From Achromobacter ruhlandii (lineage in GTDB: Bacteria > Pseudomonadota > Gammaproteobacteria > Burkholderiales > Burkholderiaceae_B), in NCBI RefSeq assembly GCF_902859695.1, contig NZ_CADIJL010000018.1, positions 50,124 through 114,123 on the forward strand: a DNA stretch of 64,000 bases. Reading direction: 5' to 3'. Numbering within the stretch: the stretch's first letter is position 1; every line of letters starts with the position of its first letter. Below the pieces are notes generated by a model, which saw only the letters and a list, made by a program, of their open reading frames with translations, was not told the DNA's origin and did no database searches. The position numbers were made by a program, and so were the translations under genes. Positions 54,515 to 64,000 of the stretch are shown here, in pieces.

Positions 54515-56403
54515 AACGCGATCCCCAGCGAGAAGTGCAGGCGCAGGTCGCGCTCGCGCTGGCCGTAGGCCACGTCCAGGAACAGCGGGCCGGCCGGCGT
54601 GCGCACCCGCGCGCCCACGCCGTAACCGACCGCCAGCGACATGTCGCCGAACGACTGCGCCGCGTCGCCGGCATCGACGAACACGCCCATGCCCCAGCGT
54701 TCATTGAAGTAATGGTCGTACTCGATGCTGCCAACCACCAACGTGGGCGCCCCCACGATGGCCTTGTCGCGCTTGAGGCCGATGCTCTGGTACTTGTAGC
54801 CCCGGATCGAGCGCGCGCCGCCGGTACGGAAACCGAAATCGTCCGGCACCTGCACGTTGCCATTGGACCAGACCCGCCCGACCTCGCCGCGCACGGTCAG
54901 CACGTCCAGCTTGCCGATCGGCCACCATTTCTGGGCCCGGAAACGGGCGCGGGTGTAGGGCTCGCCGGTATCCAGTGTCACGCCCACGCCGCCGCCCAGC
55001 GCGATCAGGTTGCCCTCGCGTGGGTCGTACTTGTTGTCCACGTCGCGCCGCAGCCACTCGCCGGTGGCGGTCAGCGTGGGCAGAGAATATTCGTCGCCGC
55101 CGTCGATCTTGACGTCGTCGTGCGCCAGCAGCAGGCCCCAGCGGGTTTCGTAGGTGACCCGGCTGTCGCCGGCGCCCTTGCGCTCCTGGCTGCGGGTGGC
55201 GCCCAGGGCGTAGCGGGTCACCGCCAGGCCCTGGATGTCGGAATGCTGCGCCAGCACCCCGATGGAGTCCTTGTAGCCGCGCTCGGTCGGCGGCAGCAGG
55301 AAATCGGTATAGACGCGCTGCTGCAGGCGGTCGACGCTGAAGCCCGATTCCATGGTCAGCGGCTGGCCGAACACCACATTCTGGCGATAGAGCGATTCCA
55401 GCCGCACGCCGGCCTCGTCGTCGACGCCCAACGAGGCCGAAAAGCGCTTGGGCGGCGCTTCCACCACCCGCACCTGCACCGGCAGCGTCACTTCGCCGTC
55501 CGAGTCGTACTTGGGCGGCGGCGGCGGCACGGCGCCGGACACCACCGGATCGCCGGCAGGCGCCGACTCGGCGGCGTTGGCGGCGCCCGGCGCGCGGGCG
55601 CGGTCCGACGCCGGTTCGGCAAGCTGCTGGTCGCTGCCGGGCTGGCGCAGCGCGACGAAGGCGCCGCGGAAGAATGCGGTGGACTGCAGGTCCTGCTGCC
55701 ATTCATCCAGCCGGTTCTGATCGTAGGCCGCCCCCGGCGAATAACGCACGTAACGGGTGATCAGCTTGGGCGGCACCCGCTCCAGGCCCTCGGTGCTGAG
55801 TTCGCCCATGCGCACCTGCGGTCCGCTGTCGATGGTGACGCGCAGGGCCGCCGACGCGCTGTCGGCCTGCACCTCGGCTTCGGACGCCGTCATGCGCGCC
55901 AGCATGAAGTCGCGCACCGAGACCTCGTCCAGCAGCGACGACTTGGCCTTGTTCCAATCGGCGTTGATGAAGGGCTGGCCCGGTTTGAGCAGCCAGTCGT
56001 CGCGCAGCTTCTGCACCCGCTGCGCGTATTCCGGCCGCGTGATGCGGCCGGTGAAGGTCAGGTCGACCGAGGACACCGTGGTTCGCTTGCCCGGCACGAT
56101 GCCGATATCCCAGGTTTCGCCGCCGATGTCGGTGCCGGCCTCGAGCGTGACGGTGGGCGAGAAATACCCCTGCGTGGCCAGCGCGGCCAGCGTGGCGTCG
56201 CGGGCGCGGCGCCGCAGGCGGTTGATTTCGCCGCCGTCCTGGTCTTCAGCCAGGCGCGCGATGGCGCCCACCGCCTCGGTGATCGCCTGCAGCGCGGCGG
56301 GCGGCACGCCGCCCGGGTCCACGATGATCTCCGGGCGCTTGGCCGCAGCCTCGCCCGCCACGACGCAAAGTCCAGCCAAGAAGGCCCGGGCCACCCACCG
56401 CAT
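54511..56403 (-). CDS. tamA: Translocation and assembly module subunit TamA (Omp85 family)
   Basis: 630 residues. A short signal peptide (ARAFLAGLCVVAGEAAA), three POTRA-like modules in the first ~280 residues (for example ALATQGYFSPTVTLEAG, STEGLERVPPKLITRYV), then a 16-strand outer-membrane barrel. The barrel-lid motif is RSIRGYKYQS, and the chain ends in a phenylalanine, as outer-membrane proteins do. A proline-rich segment (VPPPPPKYDSDGE) separates POTRA from barrel. It partners with TamB, encoded by the overlapping gene. The tamA-mrp gap is three bases, so mrp, tamA and tamB are probably one transcript. Confidence 0.94.
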   Translation of the reverse strand: MRWVARAFLAGLCVVAGEAAAKRPEIIVDPGGVPPAALQAITEAVGAIARLAEDQDGGEINRLRRRARDATLAALATQGYFSPTVTLEAGTDIGGETWDIGIVPGKRTTVSSVDLTFTGRITRPEYAQRVQKLRDDWLLKPGQPFINADWNKAKSSLLDEVSVRDFMLARMTASEAEVQADSASAALRVTIDSGPQVRMGELSTEGLERVPPKLITRYVRYSPGAAYDQNRLDEWQQDLQSTAFFRGAFVALRQPGSDQQLAEPASDRARAPGAANAAESAPAGDPVVSGAVPPPPPKYDSDGEVTLPVQVRVVEAPPKRFSASLGVDDEAGVRLESLYRQNVVFGQPLTMESGFSVDRLQQRVYTDFLLPPTERGYKDSIGVLAQHSDIQGLAVTRYALGATRSQERKGAGDSRVTYETRWGLLLAHDDVKIDGGDEYSLPTLTATGEWLRRDVDNKYDPREGNLIALGGGVGVTLDTGEPYTRARFRAQKWWPIGKLDVLTVRGEVGRVWSNGNVQVPDDFGFRTGGARSIRGYKYQSIGLKRDKAIVGAPTLVVGSIEYDHYFNERWGMGVFVDAGDAAQSFGDMSLAVGYGVGARVRTPAGPLFLDVAYGQRERDLRLHFSLGIAF

Positions 56404-56406
56404 GCG

Positions 56407-57495
56407 TTACGACGGCTGCTGCACGACGATGGACGGGAATTTCCCGGCCATGTCACGGGGCAGCGCCGCAACGCCGGCCGCGAGTTTACGGGCGATGGCG
56501 CGGTACAGGCCCGCCGCTTCGCTGCCAGGATCGGCCACCACGGTGGGGGTGCCGGCGTCGGTCTGTTCGCGGATCGCCAGTGTCAGCGGCAGGCTGCCCA
56601 GCCAGGGCGTGCCGTACTGCTCGGCCATGCGCTGGCCGCCGCCTTCGCCGAAGATGTGCTCGGCATGGCCGCACTGCGAGCAGATATGGATGGCCATGTT
56701 CTCGACCACGCCCAGGATCGGCACCTCGACTTTCTGGAACATGCGCAGACCCTTGCGCGCGTCCAGCAGCGCGACGTCCTGCGGCGTGGTGACGATGACC
56801 GCGCCCACCACCGGCACCTTCTGCGCCAGCGTCAGCGCCACGTCGCCGGTGCCCGGCGGCATGTCGACGATCAGGTAGTCCAGGTCGCGCCAGTTGGTCT
56901 GGCGCAGCAGCTGTTCGAGCGCCTGGGTCACCATCGGGCCGCGCCAGATGGCGGGCGAGTCGGCATCGATCAGGAAACCGATGGAGTTGGCCTGCAGGCC
57001 GTGACCGGTCAGGGGCTCCATGCTTTTGTTGTCCAGGCTCTCGGGACGGCCCGAGACGCCCAGCATGGTCGGCACGCTGGGGCCGTAGATGTCGGCGTCC
57101 AGCAGGCCGACCTTGGCGCCCTCGGCCGCCAGCGCCAGGGCCAGGTTCACGGCCGTGGTGCTCTTGCCCACGCCGCCCTTGCCGGAGGCGACCGCAATAA
57201 TGTTGCGGACGTTGGGCAGCGGCTTGAGGCCCTTCTGCACCGCATGCGCGGCCACCTTCCAGGAAACGTTCACCTGGGCGCCCGGCGCGCCGGCGCCGGC
57301 CAGCGCGGCCACGGCGATGTCACGCACCTGTTCGCGCACGGCATCGGCCGGATAGCCCAGTTCCAGCGCCACGGTGACGCGGCCGCCCTCGATTTGAATG
57401 TCACGATCTTTTACAGAAACGCCCAGATCCAGGCCGGTATTGGGGTCTTGCGCGCCGCGCAGCGCGGCGCGGAGGTGTTCTATCGTTATACTCAT
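56407..57495 (-). CDS. apbC: Iron-sulfur cluster carrier ApbC/Mrp (ATP-dependent)
   Basis: 362 residues. A DUF59 (MIP18-like) N-terminal segment (to about 95) precedes a deviant Walker A P-loop, GKGGVGKST at 105-113. The Fe-S-binding CxxC lies in HICSQCGHAEHIFGEGGG near 280. LLDADIYGPSVPTMLG and MPPGTGDVALTLAQ are family blocks. It carries and transfers [4Fe-4S] clusters in the cytoplasm. The adjacent methionyl-tRNA synthetase is divergent, a common apbC-metG arrangement, separated here by a small membrane-protein gene. Confidence 0.95.
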   Translation of the reverse strand: MSITIEHLRAALRGAQDPNTGLDLGVSVKDRDIQIEGGRVTVALELGYPADAVREQVRDIAVAALAGAGAPGAQVNVSWKVAAHAVQKGLKPLPNVRNIIAVASGKGGVGKSTTAVNLALALAAEGAKVGLLDADIYGPSVPTMLGVSGRPESLDNKSMEPLTGHGLQANSIGFLIDADSPAIWRGPMVTQALEQLLRQTNWRDLDYLIVDMPPGTGDVALTLAQKVPVVGAVIVTTPQDVALLDARKGLRMFQKVEVPILGVVENMAIHICSQCGHAEHIFGEGGGQRMAEQYGTPWLGSLPLTLAIREQTDAGTPTVVADPGSEAAGLYRAIARKLAAGVAALPRDMAGKFPSIVVQQPS

Positions 57496-57596
57496 GTCAC
57501 TATGGTTCCGTAGGCAGCGCGGCGTCTGCGGGCCGCCATCCCCTAAAGGATAGCGGATACACGGGAACCTTTCGCTGCGTTTTGCATCCGACCTAC

Positions 57597-57872
57597 ATGA
57601 CCAATACTCTCATCCGCTTCTTTCGTGCCGTGTTGTTCGCCGCCCTGGCCTTGATTGGCATGGCGATGGCGCTGGTCTTCATGCTGTCCACGGCGATAGC
57701 CGTGGCGATCCTGTACGTGGTCGCCAAGGTGCGCGGCAAGCCTTTCGGCGTGCGCGCCTACTGGAGCCAGCGCCAGGGCGCCCGTCCCAGCCCCTTCCAG
57801 TCCGCCAACGCCCCGTTCGCCACGCAACCGCGCGGCGACGTGATCGACGTCGAGGCCCGCGAGGTCCGCTGA
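57597..57872 (+). CDS. Small hypothetical membrane protein
   Basis: 91 residues from the ATG at 57597; a TTG five codons earlier is also possible and no clear ribosome site supports either. Residues about 8-40 form one or two hydrophobic helices (AVLFAALALIGMAMALVFML, AIAVAILYVVA), followed by a basic cytoplasmic-like segment and a disordered Pro/Ser/Gln tail that ends VIDVEAREVR. I do not recognise a family. Conserved placement between apbC and metG would support it as real. Confidence 0.65.
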   Translation: MTNTLIRFFRAVLFAALALIGMAMALVFMLSTAIAVAILYVVAKVRGKPFGVRAYWSQRQGARPSPFQSANAPFATQPRGDVIDVEAREVR

Positions 57873-58093
57873 GCGCGGCATCGCCGGCGCCCGCCGCCTC
57901 CCGCGGCGGCCCGCGCCGCGCGCTCGTGGCCGAACGACCGGCTCGCTGTTCCCCAACCCGCCTGGCGCCCGCGTGCGCGACCGGCGGGTTGTGTCGTTTC
58001 AAGGGTCCGCCCCCCTTCCCCGCGGGCGCATCGCCGCCATTGCCCTAAAATGGCCGGCCAACCCATTTTTCCCCTCAACCTCGACCGACAACC

Positions 58094-60160
58094 ATGTCTC
58101 GCACCCTCTTTGTCACCACTGCGCTGCCCTACGCCAACGGATCCTTCCACATCGGCCACATCATGGAGTACATCCAGGCCGACATCTGGGTTCGTTCGAT
58201 GCGAATGGCGGGCCACACGGTGCACTTCGTGGGCGCCGACGACGCGCACGGCGCGCCGATCATGCTTAAGGCCGAGAAAGAAGGCATCACGCCGCAGGCC
58301 CTGGTGGCGCGCTACGCCGCCGAGCGCCCGCAGTACCTGAACGGCTTTCACATCCGCTTCGACCACTGGCACACCACCGATTCGCCCGAGAACGTCGCGC
58401 TGTCGCAGGACATCTACCGCGCGCTCAAGGCGCAGGACCTGATCGAGACCCGCTCCATCGAGCAGTTCTACGACCCGGTCAAGGGCATGTTCCTGGCCGA
58501 TCGCTACATCAAGGGCGAATGTCCCAAGTGCCACGCCAAGGACCAGTACGGCGATTCCTGCGAGGTCTGCGGCGCGGTCTACGCGCCCACCGAGCTGATC
58601 AATCCGTACTCGGCCCTGACCGGCGCCACGCCGGTGCTGAAGTCGTCGGATCACTTCTTCTTCAAGCTGTCGGACCCGCGCTGCGTCGAATTCCTGCAGC
58701 AATGGACCACCGGCAGCAACGCCAACGGCGGCAAGCACCTGCAGCCCGAAATGCTGGCCAAGACCCGCGAGTGGCTGGGCGCCGAGGACGGCGAGGCCAA
58801 GCTGGGCGACTGGGACATCTCGCGCGACGCGCCCTATTTCGGCATCGAGATCCCGGACGCGCCGGGCAAGTACTTCTACGTCTGGCTGGACGCGCCGGTG
58901 GGCTACCTGGCCTCGCTGAAGTCGTACTGCGCGGTCAAGGGCCTGGACTTCGACGCCCTGCTCGACCCGGCTGGCAGCACCGAGCAGGTCCACTTCATCG
59001 GCAAGGACATCGTCTATTTCCACGCCCTGTTCTGGCCCGCGATGCTGAAGTTCGCCGGCCGCAAGACGCCGGACGCGGTCAATGTGCACGGCTTCATCAC
59101 CGTCAGCGGTGAAAAGATGTCCAAGAGCCGCGGCACCGGCATCTCGCCGCTGCGCTACCTGGAACTCGGCATGAACGCCGAGTGGATGCGCTACTACATC
59201 GCCGCCAAGCTGAATGCCCGGGTCGAAGACATGGACTTCAATCCCGAGGACTTCATCGCCCGCGTCAACAGCGACCTGGTCGGCAAGTACGTCAACATCG
59301 CCAGCCGCGCCGCCAGCTTCATCACCAAGCATTTCGACGGCGCCCTGGCCTATTCGGGCGACACCGCCGCGCTGTCGGCCGAATACGCCGCGCAGGCCGA
59401 GTCGATCCGCGCCGCCTTCGAGGCGCGCGAGTACAACCGCGCCATCCGCGAGATCATGGCCTACGCCGACCGCATCAACCAGGCGTTCGACACGGCCCAG
59501 CCGTGGGTGCTGGCCAAGGGCATCGCCACTGCCGACGAGGCGCAGAAGGCCGCGCTGCAGGACATCTGCTCGCGTTCGCTGGCCGGCTTCAAGGCCCTGT
59601 CGGTGATGCTGGCGCCGGTGTTGCCGGCCCTGGCCGAGCGCGTCGCGCGCGAGCTGTTCGCCGCCGATGCCGACTTCACCTGGGCCGACGCCGCCGTGCT
59701 GCCGCAGCGCGTGGCGCCGTTCAAGCACCTGATGCAGCGCGTCGAGCCGCAGATGCTGGAAGACCTGTTCGAGCCGCCCGCCGCCCCCGCCGTGATCCCC
59801 GGCGGCGAGCCGCTGGCCGAGACCATTTCGATCGACGACTTCGCCCGCGTCGACCTGCGCATCGCGCAGATCGTCAACTGCGAGCACGTCGAAGGCTCGA
59901 CCAAGCTGCTGCGCCTGACGCTGGACGTGGGCGAGGGCCGCCACCGCAACGTCTTCTCCGGCATCAAGTCGGCCTACCAGCCCGAAGACCTGATCGGCAA
60001 GCTGACCGTCATGGTCGCCAACCTGGCGCCGCGCAAGATGAAGTTCGGCGTCTCCGAAGGCATGGTGCTGGCCGCCAGCCATGCCGACGAGGCGGTGGAC
60101 GCCGGCATCTACGTGCTGGAGCCGTTCCCCGGCGCCAAGCCCGGCATGCGCGTGCGCTGA
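58094..60160 (+). CDS. metG: Methionyl-tRNA synthetase
   Basis: 688 residues. Class I signatures HIGH at 19-22 and KMSKS at 341-345. Zinc-knuckle cysteines Cys143, Cys146, Cys156 and Cys159 in the [17 protein letters not shown] region identify the four-cysteine MetRS type. The C-terminal ~100 residues form an EMAP-II-like tRNA-binding domain ([22 protein letters not shown]). It charges tRNA-Met for initiation and elongation. Possible -10 TAAAAT at 58046-58051. A strong bidirectional terminator follows. Confidence 0.97.
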   Translation: MSRTLFVTTALPYANGSFHIGHIMEYIQADIWVRSMRMAGHTVHFVGADDAHGAPIMLKAEKEGITPQALVARYAAERPQYLNGFHIRFDHWHTTDSPENVALSQDIYRALKAQDLIETRSIEQFYDPVKGMFLADRYIKGECPKCHAKDQYGDSCEVCGAVYAPTELINPYSALTGATPVLKSSDHFFFKLSDPRCVEFLQQWTTGSNANGGKHLQPEMLAKTREWLGAEDGEAKLGDWDISRDAPYFGIEIPDAPGKYFYVWLDAPVGYLASLKSYCAVKGLDFDALLDPAGSTEQVHFIGKDIVYFHALFWPAMLKFAGRKTPDAVNVHGFITVSGEKMSKSRGTGISPLRYLELGMNAEWMRYYIAAKLNARVEDMDFNPEDFIARVNSDLVGKYVNIASRAASFITKHFDGALAYSGDTAALSAEYAAQAESIRAAFEAREYNRAIREIMAYADRINQAFDTAQPWVLAKGIATADEAQKAALQDICSRSLAGFKALSVMLAPVLPALAERVARELFAADADFTWADAAVLPQRVAPFKHLMQRVEPQMLEDLFEPPAAPAVIPGGEPLAETISIDDFARVDLRIAQIVNCEHVEGSTKLLRLTLDVGEGRHRNVFSGIKSAYQPEDLIGKLTVMVANLAPRKMKFGVSEGMVLAASHADEAVDAGIYVLEPFPGAKPGMRVR

Positions 60161-60184
60161 TCCGCCACCGCGCCATGCGAAAAA

Positions 60185-60208
60185 GCCCGCCGATCGGCGG
60201 GCTTTTTT
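60185..60208. terminator. Bidirectional terminator between metG and trhO
   Basis: A perfect palindromic stem GCCCGCCG/CGGCGGGC (60185-60192, 60195-60202) is followed by six T on the plus strand; a run of five A precedes it, giving a T tail for the opposite strand. It ends both convergent genes. Confidence 0.82.
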
Positions 60209-60245
60209 CATGCGGCGGCGAGGCGCCGGCCCGGCCGGCGCGCTA

Positions 60246-60983
60246 TCAGTCCTGGCTCGGCGCCAGCGCGGGATCGAGCGAAATACGTTCGTCGAACACG
60301 AAGCACTTGCCGTCGAACCCCGGGCCGCCGGTTTCCTCGAAATACTTGAGAATGCCGCCGTCGAGCTGGTAGACGTTCTCGATGCCCGCCTCGTTCATGT
60401 AGATCGCGGCCTTCTCGCAGCGGATGCCGCCTGTGCAGAAGCTGACCACGGTCTTGCCTTCCAGCTCGGCGCGATGCGCCTGCACCGCCGCCGGGAACTG
60501 CGTAAAGCGGTCGATGCGCCAGTCGATGGCGTCGCGAAAGGTGCCCTCGTCGACTTCAAAGGCATTGCGCGTGTCCAGCATGACCACCGGGCGTCCGCTG
60601 TCGTCGGTCCCCTGCTCCAGCCAGCGCGCCAGCGTCCTGGCGTCCACGCCCGGGGCGCGGCCGGCCTCGGGCCGGATCGTCGGGTGGTTCATGCGGATGA
60701 TTTCGCGCTTGATCTTCACCAGCAGCTTGCGGAACGGCACTTGCGCACTGTGGCTGAACTTCACTTCCAGGTCGGCGAACCGGGCGTCGCCGCGCAAGCC
60801 GTGCAGGAAGGTGTCGATGCCATCGGCGGCGCCCGCCAGGAACAGGTTGATGCCTTCCTCCGCCAGCAGGATGGTTCCCTTCAGGCCCGCCGCCCCGGCC
60901 TCGGCCAGCAGCCGGGCGCGCAGTTCGGGCAGCGCGTCCAGCGAGACGAATTTGTAGGCAGCGATATTGACGACGGAAGACAT
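60246..60983 (-). CDS. trhO: tRNA uridine-34 hydroxylase TrhO (rhodanese family)
   Basis: 245 residues from the ATG at 60983; further upstream in-frame codons carry no homology. The rhodanese-type active cysteine is Cys183 in [12 protein letters not shown], and [13 protein letters not shown] follows. N-terminal ferredoxin-like half: [29 protein letters not shown]. TrhO (YceA) makes 5-hydroxyuridine at position 34 of tRNAs in an oxygen-dependent way. It sits alone, convergent with metG and divergent from nothing close. Confidence 0.92.
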   Translation of the reverse strand: MSSVVNIAAYKFVSLDALPELRARLLAEAGAAGLKGTILLAEEGINLFLAGAADGIDTFLHGLRGDARFADLEVKFSHSAQVPFRKLLVKIKREIIRMNHPTIRPEAGRAPGVDARTLARWLEQGTDDSGRPVVMLDTRNAFEVDEGTFRDAIDWRIDRFTQFPAAVQAHRAELEGKTVVSFCTGGIRCEKAAIYMNEAGIENVYQLDGGILKYFEETGGPGFDGKCFVFDERISLDPALAPSQD

Positions 60984-61080
60984 GGCAAAGCGGGACGAAA
61001 GCGGCGAAGGCCGTAATAGTAATCGCTGCCCCGCGCGGCCCGCTTGTCGCGGGTCAAGCGCGGCCCCCGCCCCCCCCGGC

Positions 61081-61875
61081 TCAGCGCCGCACGATTTCCT
61101 GTTCCACCACCGTATCCAGCACCCAGCGCAGGCCCGAGGCGTCGGCCGGCGGATTCGGGTCCCTGACCTCGACCACGCGCAGGCGATAACGGATGCCGGG
61201 CTGGAAATTGAAGCCGGTGATGTCGCCGTACCAGAGCTGCCACGGCTGCGTCGGCGTGTCGCGCACCTGGTAGCACATGGCCCGGCCGGCGCCGGCGTTG
61301 CACGGCACGCGTTCGGCGTTGACGTAGACCAGCTTGGTCGCGCCCACCTGGCCGCCGGCGACCGGGTCGAGACGGCGGCCAAAATCCAGCGTATCGCCGT
61401 TGCTCAAGGCCCAGGTCATGCGCTGCGGATTGCTGGTGTTGTCGAACGAGGTGGCGGTGATGCGCGTCAGGCCGGCCAGGAATTCCTGTTCAAGCTTCAT
61501 GTTGACCGGCGCGCAGGCCTTCATCGTCGCCACGGGGTTGGACTGGATGATCAACTGGCCGTTGGCGACGGTGTAGGGCGCGCTGTAGGTATTGCAGCCG
61601 GCGAAACCGGTGGCGCGCGTGGCGCCCTGGTCATGGATGAAGCCGATGGTCAGCGGTACCGAATTGGAGGACGGATGCGGGATTTCGCGCAGCGCGCCGC
61701 CGGGGCGGGTCCAGCGCGCCAGGTCCCAGTTGGTCTGCGCCAGCACGTCCGAGGCGGCGGCCGGCTGGAAGCGCGGGTCGCGTCCGTCGGCGGTGCGTGG
61801 CGGCGCCGCGCAGGCCGCCAGGGTCAGGCCAAGCGCGCAAGGCGCGATCCAGCGCCAGGAAGTGGACAAGGACAT
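61081..61875 (-). CDS. META-domain lipoprotein with C-terminal DUF4377
   Basis: 264 residues from the ATG at 61875 (GGGAGAG 7 bases upstream). Lipobox LAAC near residue 22, so an envelope lipoprotein. META (HslJ-like) domain at about 45-170 with [11 protein letters not shown] and [14 protein letters not shown]; the C-terminal segment with [18 protein letters not shown] and [26 protein letters not shown] fits DUF4377. META-domain proteins such as HslJ are linked to envelope stress and novobiocin resistance. It is closely followed by a shorter paralogue upstream on the same strand (62091-62621), with LREIPH shared. Confidence 0.87.
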   Translation of the reverse strand: MSLSTSWRWIAPCALGLTLAACAAPPRTADGRDPRFQPAAASDVLAQTNWDLARWTRPGGALREIPHPSSNSVPLTIGFIHDQGATRATGFAGCNTYSAPYTVANGQLIIQSNPVATMKACAPVNMKLEQEFLAGLTRITATSFDNTSNPQRMTWALSNGDTLDFGRRLDPVAGGQVGATKLVYVNAERVPCNAGAGRAMCYQVRDTPTQPWQLWYGDITGFNFQPGIRYRLRVVEVRDPNPPADASGLRWVLDTVVEQEIVRR

Positions 61876-62090
61876 GCAAATCTCTCCCGCAAGAAACCAG
61901 GGGTGCGCGCCGCGGCGCGCCAGCCGGACAGCCGGCAGCGCCAATTGTAGGCGCGGCACGGACGCCGGCCCGGCGCCGCAAAACATACTGAAACACCTGC
62001 CCCATTCCCTTCAGGCCATGGGGGGATGGGCGGGGCCACCCGGGGGGTTCTTCACGCCATGGACCGGCGTCCCGCCCACGGGAACCGGCG

Positions 62091-62621
62091 TCAGGGCGTC
62101 GGCGGGTCCTGGCGCCGCTCGAATTCCAGCACGTCGCCGCCACGCAGGTTGAAGGTCAGGTGGCGCGGCGCGCCGCCGCTGTCCAGCGTGAACGTGTCGA
62201 TCGCGCCCAGGGCGCGCAGGTAGTCGTTTTCGAGCGCGGCGCGGGCCGCCGGCACGCAGGCCATGCGCGTGGCGGCGGGCGCGTCGATCGCCAGCTTGCC
62301 GCTTTGCAGCTTGTAGCTGCCCATGTAGCGATTGCAGCCCGAAAAGCCTTCGACCCGGTATTGCTTGCCCTGCGCCAGGAAGGTCAGGCGGATCGGCTCG
62401 CCGTTGTCGCCGTGCGGAATCTCGCGCAGGGCGCCGCCGGACTGCGTCCAGCGCACCAGTTCCCAGCTGGTCTGGGCCAGTGAATCCGCGCTGCTGGCCG
62501 CGTTGGCGGCGGCGGCGCCCTCGGCGCGCGCGCCTCCGGTGGATCCGGCGCAACCGGCCAGCGCCACGGCCAGCATTCCGGCGCCGACCAGCCGGCAAGG
62601 CGTAGACAGGAAGGTAAACAT
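62091..62621 (-). CDS. META-domain lipoprotein (tandem paralogue, no DUF4377)
   Basis: 176 residues from the ATG at 62621 (AGGAG 8 bases upstream). Lipobox LAGC near residue 25. A META domain follows with [45 protein letters not shown] and TRMACVPAAR, matching the first domain of the adjacent gene. It ends after LTFNLRGGDVLEFERR without the DUF4377 tail. Tandem duplication followed by gain or loss of a C-terminal domain is the simplest explanation. Confidence 0.87.
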   Translation of the reverse strand: MFTFLSTPCRLVGAGMLAVALAGCAGSTGGARAEGAAAANAASSADSLAQTSWELVRWTQSGGALREIPHGDNGEPIRLTFLAQGKQYRVEGFSGCNRYMGSYKLQSGKLAIDAPAATRMACVPAARAALENDYLRALGAIDTFTLDSGGAPRHLTFNLRGGDVLEFERRQDPPTP

Positions 62622-62868
62622 GGACAGCACTCCTGAAAAGACACAGCCTCGACTGTAACCGCATGGGCTCAGCACGTCCCGTGCCCTCCTCCCGACAGCC
62701 GAATCCCAAAGCTGCACGCGGGGCGGGGCGCGTTACGCCGCGCGCCGGAAGGGGTGCATCGTATGCCGCATGGCGGCGGGCCGCCGTGGCGCGCAGAATC
62801 GGCTGACGCCTCGCGCATGGCCGGCAACGGCCCGGCCGACGACCAAGACAATTTCCGGAGACACGGCG

Positions 62869-64000
62869 ATGGGCATGCTGAGAACCTTGCTGGCGCTGTC
62901 CGTCGTGCTCGACCACCTGGGCGGCGGCACCACCGACTGGCTGGTGGGAGGACGCCTGGCGGTGCAGCTGTTCTACGTGATTTCGGGCTTCCTGATTTCC
63001 TATGTGCTGACGGCCACCGACCACTACCGCGGCGCGCCTGGCCGCTTTTACGCCAATCGCGCGCTGCGCCTGTACCCGGTCTACCTGGCGGTGGCGGCGC
63101 TGACCCTGCTGGCCTATGCGGGCAACGGCGGCGCCGCATTCTGGCGCGTCTACGAGGGCCTGCCCCTGACCGCCACCTTGTTCCTGGCGCTGTCGAACCT
63201 GGTGATACTGGGGCAGGACTGGCTGATGTTCTTTGGCATCGAGCACGGCGCGCTGGCCTTCACCGGCAGCTTTGCGCACAGCGACGTGCCGCTGTACCAA
63301 GGCCTGCTGGTGCCGCAGGCCTGGACCCTGGGGGTGGAACTGAGCTTCTACCTGATCGCGCCGTTCGTGCTGCATTCGCCCCGGCGCCTGCTGGCCTTGC
63401 TGGTCGCGTCGCTGGCGTTGCGCGTGGCGCTGGTGGCCAGCGGCATCGGCGTGAGCGATCCGTGGACCTACCGATTCTTCCCGACCGAACTGGCGCTGTT
63501 CCTGGCCGGTTCACTGTCGCACCAGGTGCTGCTGCCGCGCTGGCAGGCGTGGATGGCGCGCGCGCCGCGCCTGCCCGAAGTGGGCACGGGACTGCTGCTG
63601 CTGTATGTGCTGGCGCATTTTTCCATCGGCCTGCCGCATACGGTGCGCGACGGCCTGGCGGTGCTGCTGTTTGCCGCGCTGTTGCCGCTGGCCTTCCTGT
63701 TCCAGTCGCGCCACCGCCTGGACAAGGTGATCGGCGAACTGAGCTACCCGATCTACATCTGCCACGCGTTGGTCATCCTGTTCTTCGACTGGCTGCTTGA
63801 CGGCACGCAGGTGCGTCAGCCGGCGATGTTCACGGCGCTGGTGGTGGCTGGCTGTATCGGCTTCGCGGCGCTGTTGAATACGTTGATTGCCGATCCGGTG
63901 GAGCGGCTGCGCCGGCGCCTGCGCCGCGCGCCACCGGCCAACGTCACGCCGGAGGAACCGGCGCCCGTGGCGGGCGCGACACGCGCCGGCGCGCCGCGGC
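62869..64000 (+). CDS. Acyltransferase family 3 membrane protein (open at the right edge)
   Basis: At least 377 residues from the ATG at 62869 (GGAG 8 bases upstream), with no stop before the window end. The chain starts MGMLRTLLALSVVLDHLGG and continues with GRLAVQLFYVISGFLISYVL and RFYANRALRLYPVYL, the OafA/YrhL (AT3) signature, including the catalytic His in VLDH and the RxxR-like RALRLYP. About ten membrane helices. AT3 proteins O-acetylate sugars or other acceptors, such as O-antigen or peptidoglycan. A basic Ala/Pro-rich C-terminal tail begins near residue 345. No other acyltransferase or glycan gene is adjacent, so the acceptor is unknown. Confidence 0.87.
   Translation, partial: MGMLRTLLALSVVLDHLGGGTTDWLVGGRLAVQLFYVISGFLISYVLTATDHYRGAPGRFYANRALRLYPVYLAVAALTLLAYAGNGGAAFWRVYEGLPLTATLFLALSNLVILGQDWLMFFGIEHGALAFTGSFAHSDVPLYQGLLVPQAWTLGVELSFYLIAPFVLHSPRRLLALLVASLALRVALVASGIGVSDPWTYRFFPTELALFLAGSLSHQVLLPRWQAWMARAPRLPEVGTGLLLLYVLAHFSIGLPHTVRDGLAVLLFAALLPLAFLFQSRHRLDKVIGELSYPIYICHALVILFFDWLLDGTQVRQPAMFTALVVAGCIGFAALLNTLIADPVERLRRRLRRAPPANVTPEEPAPVAGATRAGAPR

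Overview
The window is a high-GC chromosomal segment (about two thirds G+C) from a betaproteobacterium. It is most likely an Alcaligenaceae member of the Achromobacter/Bordetella group. This rests on the ZIP transporter, which resembles the structurally studied Bordetella ZIP, on the coq7-osmC and long-thyA gene set, and on the overall codon style; it is an inference without database search. Genes are densely packed with few gaps. I see no transposases, integrases, tRNA, rRNA or CRISPR arrays.

Region 1 (1-13.3 kb) opens with the 3' end of pgi and a secreted gamma-glutamyltransferase. A nine-gene minus-strand surface-glycan operon follows (read from 13324 down to 1925): WecA/WbpL-type initiating transferase, TviB/WbpO-type UDP-HexNAc dehydrogenase, WbpP-type epimerase, MurJ/MVF-type flippase, GT4, AsnB-type amidotransferase, and three more GT4 enzymes with ATGA-type overlaps. 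Together they predict a lipid-linked oligosaccharide containing (probably amidated) N-acetylgalactosaminuronic acid. No Wzy polymerase, Wzz, ligase or ABC exporter is present. Region 2 (13.3-14.1 kb) has no protein gene. It carries a strong candidate small RNA (13669-13814, minus): a promoter-like pair, a foldable body, a hairpin that displays an anti-Shine-Dalgarno CUCCUCC loop, and a perfect intrinsic terminator. An NtrC-like palindrome lies further upstream.

Region 3 (14.1-19.5 kb) holds coq7, an OsmC-like gene, thyA and folA. A membrane MHYT-GGDEF-EAL c-di-GMP protein lies between thyA and folA. Region 4 (19.5-33.9 kb) is a catabolic island: a MocR-type regulator divergent from an omega-amino-acid:pyruvate aminotransferase and a malonate/methylmalonate-semialdehyde dehydrogenase. 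Downstream are two M81 (MlrC-like) metallopeptidases, a complete Dpp/Opp-type ABC importer and an amidase-signature hydrolase. This looks like uptake and stepwise degradation of a peptide or amide whose product is a beta- or omega-amino acid. The substrate is unknown, and this is the best candidate for an undescribed pathway.

Region 5 (34-47 kb) has an unusual DUF945-YbjN fusion, the gcvT-gcvH-gcvP operon behind a single-aptamer glycine riboswitch, a sodA-ZIP pair behind a clear promoter with a weak Fur-like overlap, a HI0933-type flavoprotein, and a large Arg/Lys/Orn decarboxylase. Region 6 (46.6-64 kb) has two GNAT-containing genes (one a VOC-GNAT fusion), a diguanylate cyclase, dcd, the tamA-tamB outer-membrane assembly pair, apbC/mrp, a small membrane protein, metG, trhO, two tandem META-domain lipoproteins and an acyltransferase that runs off the right edge.
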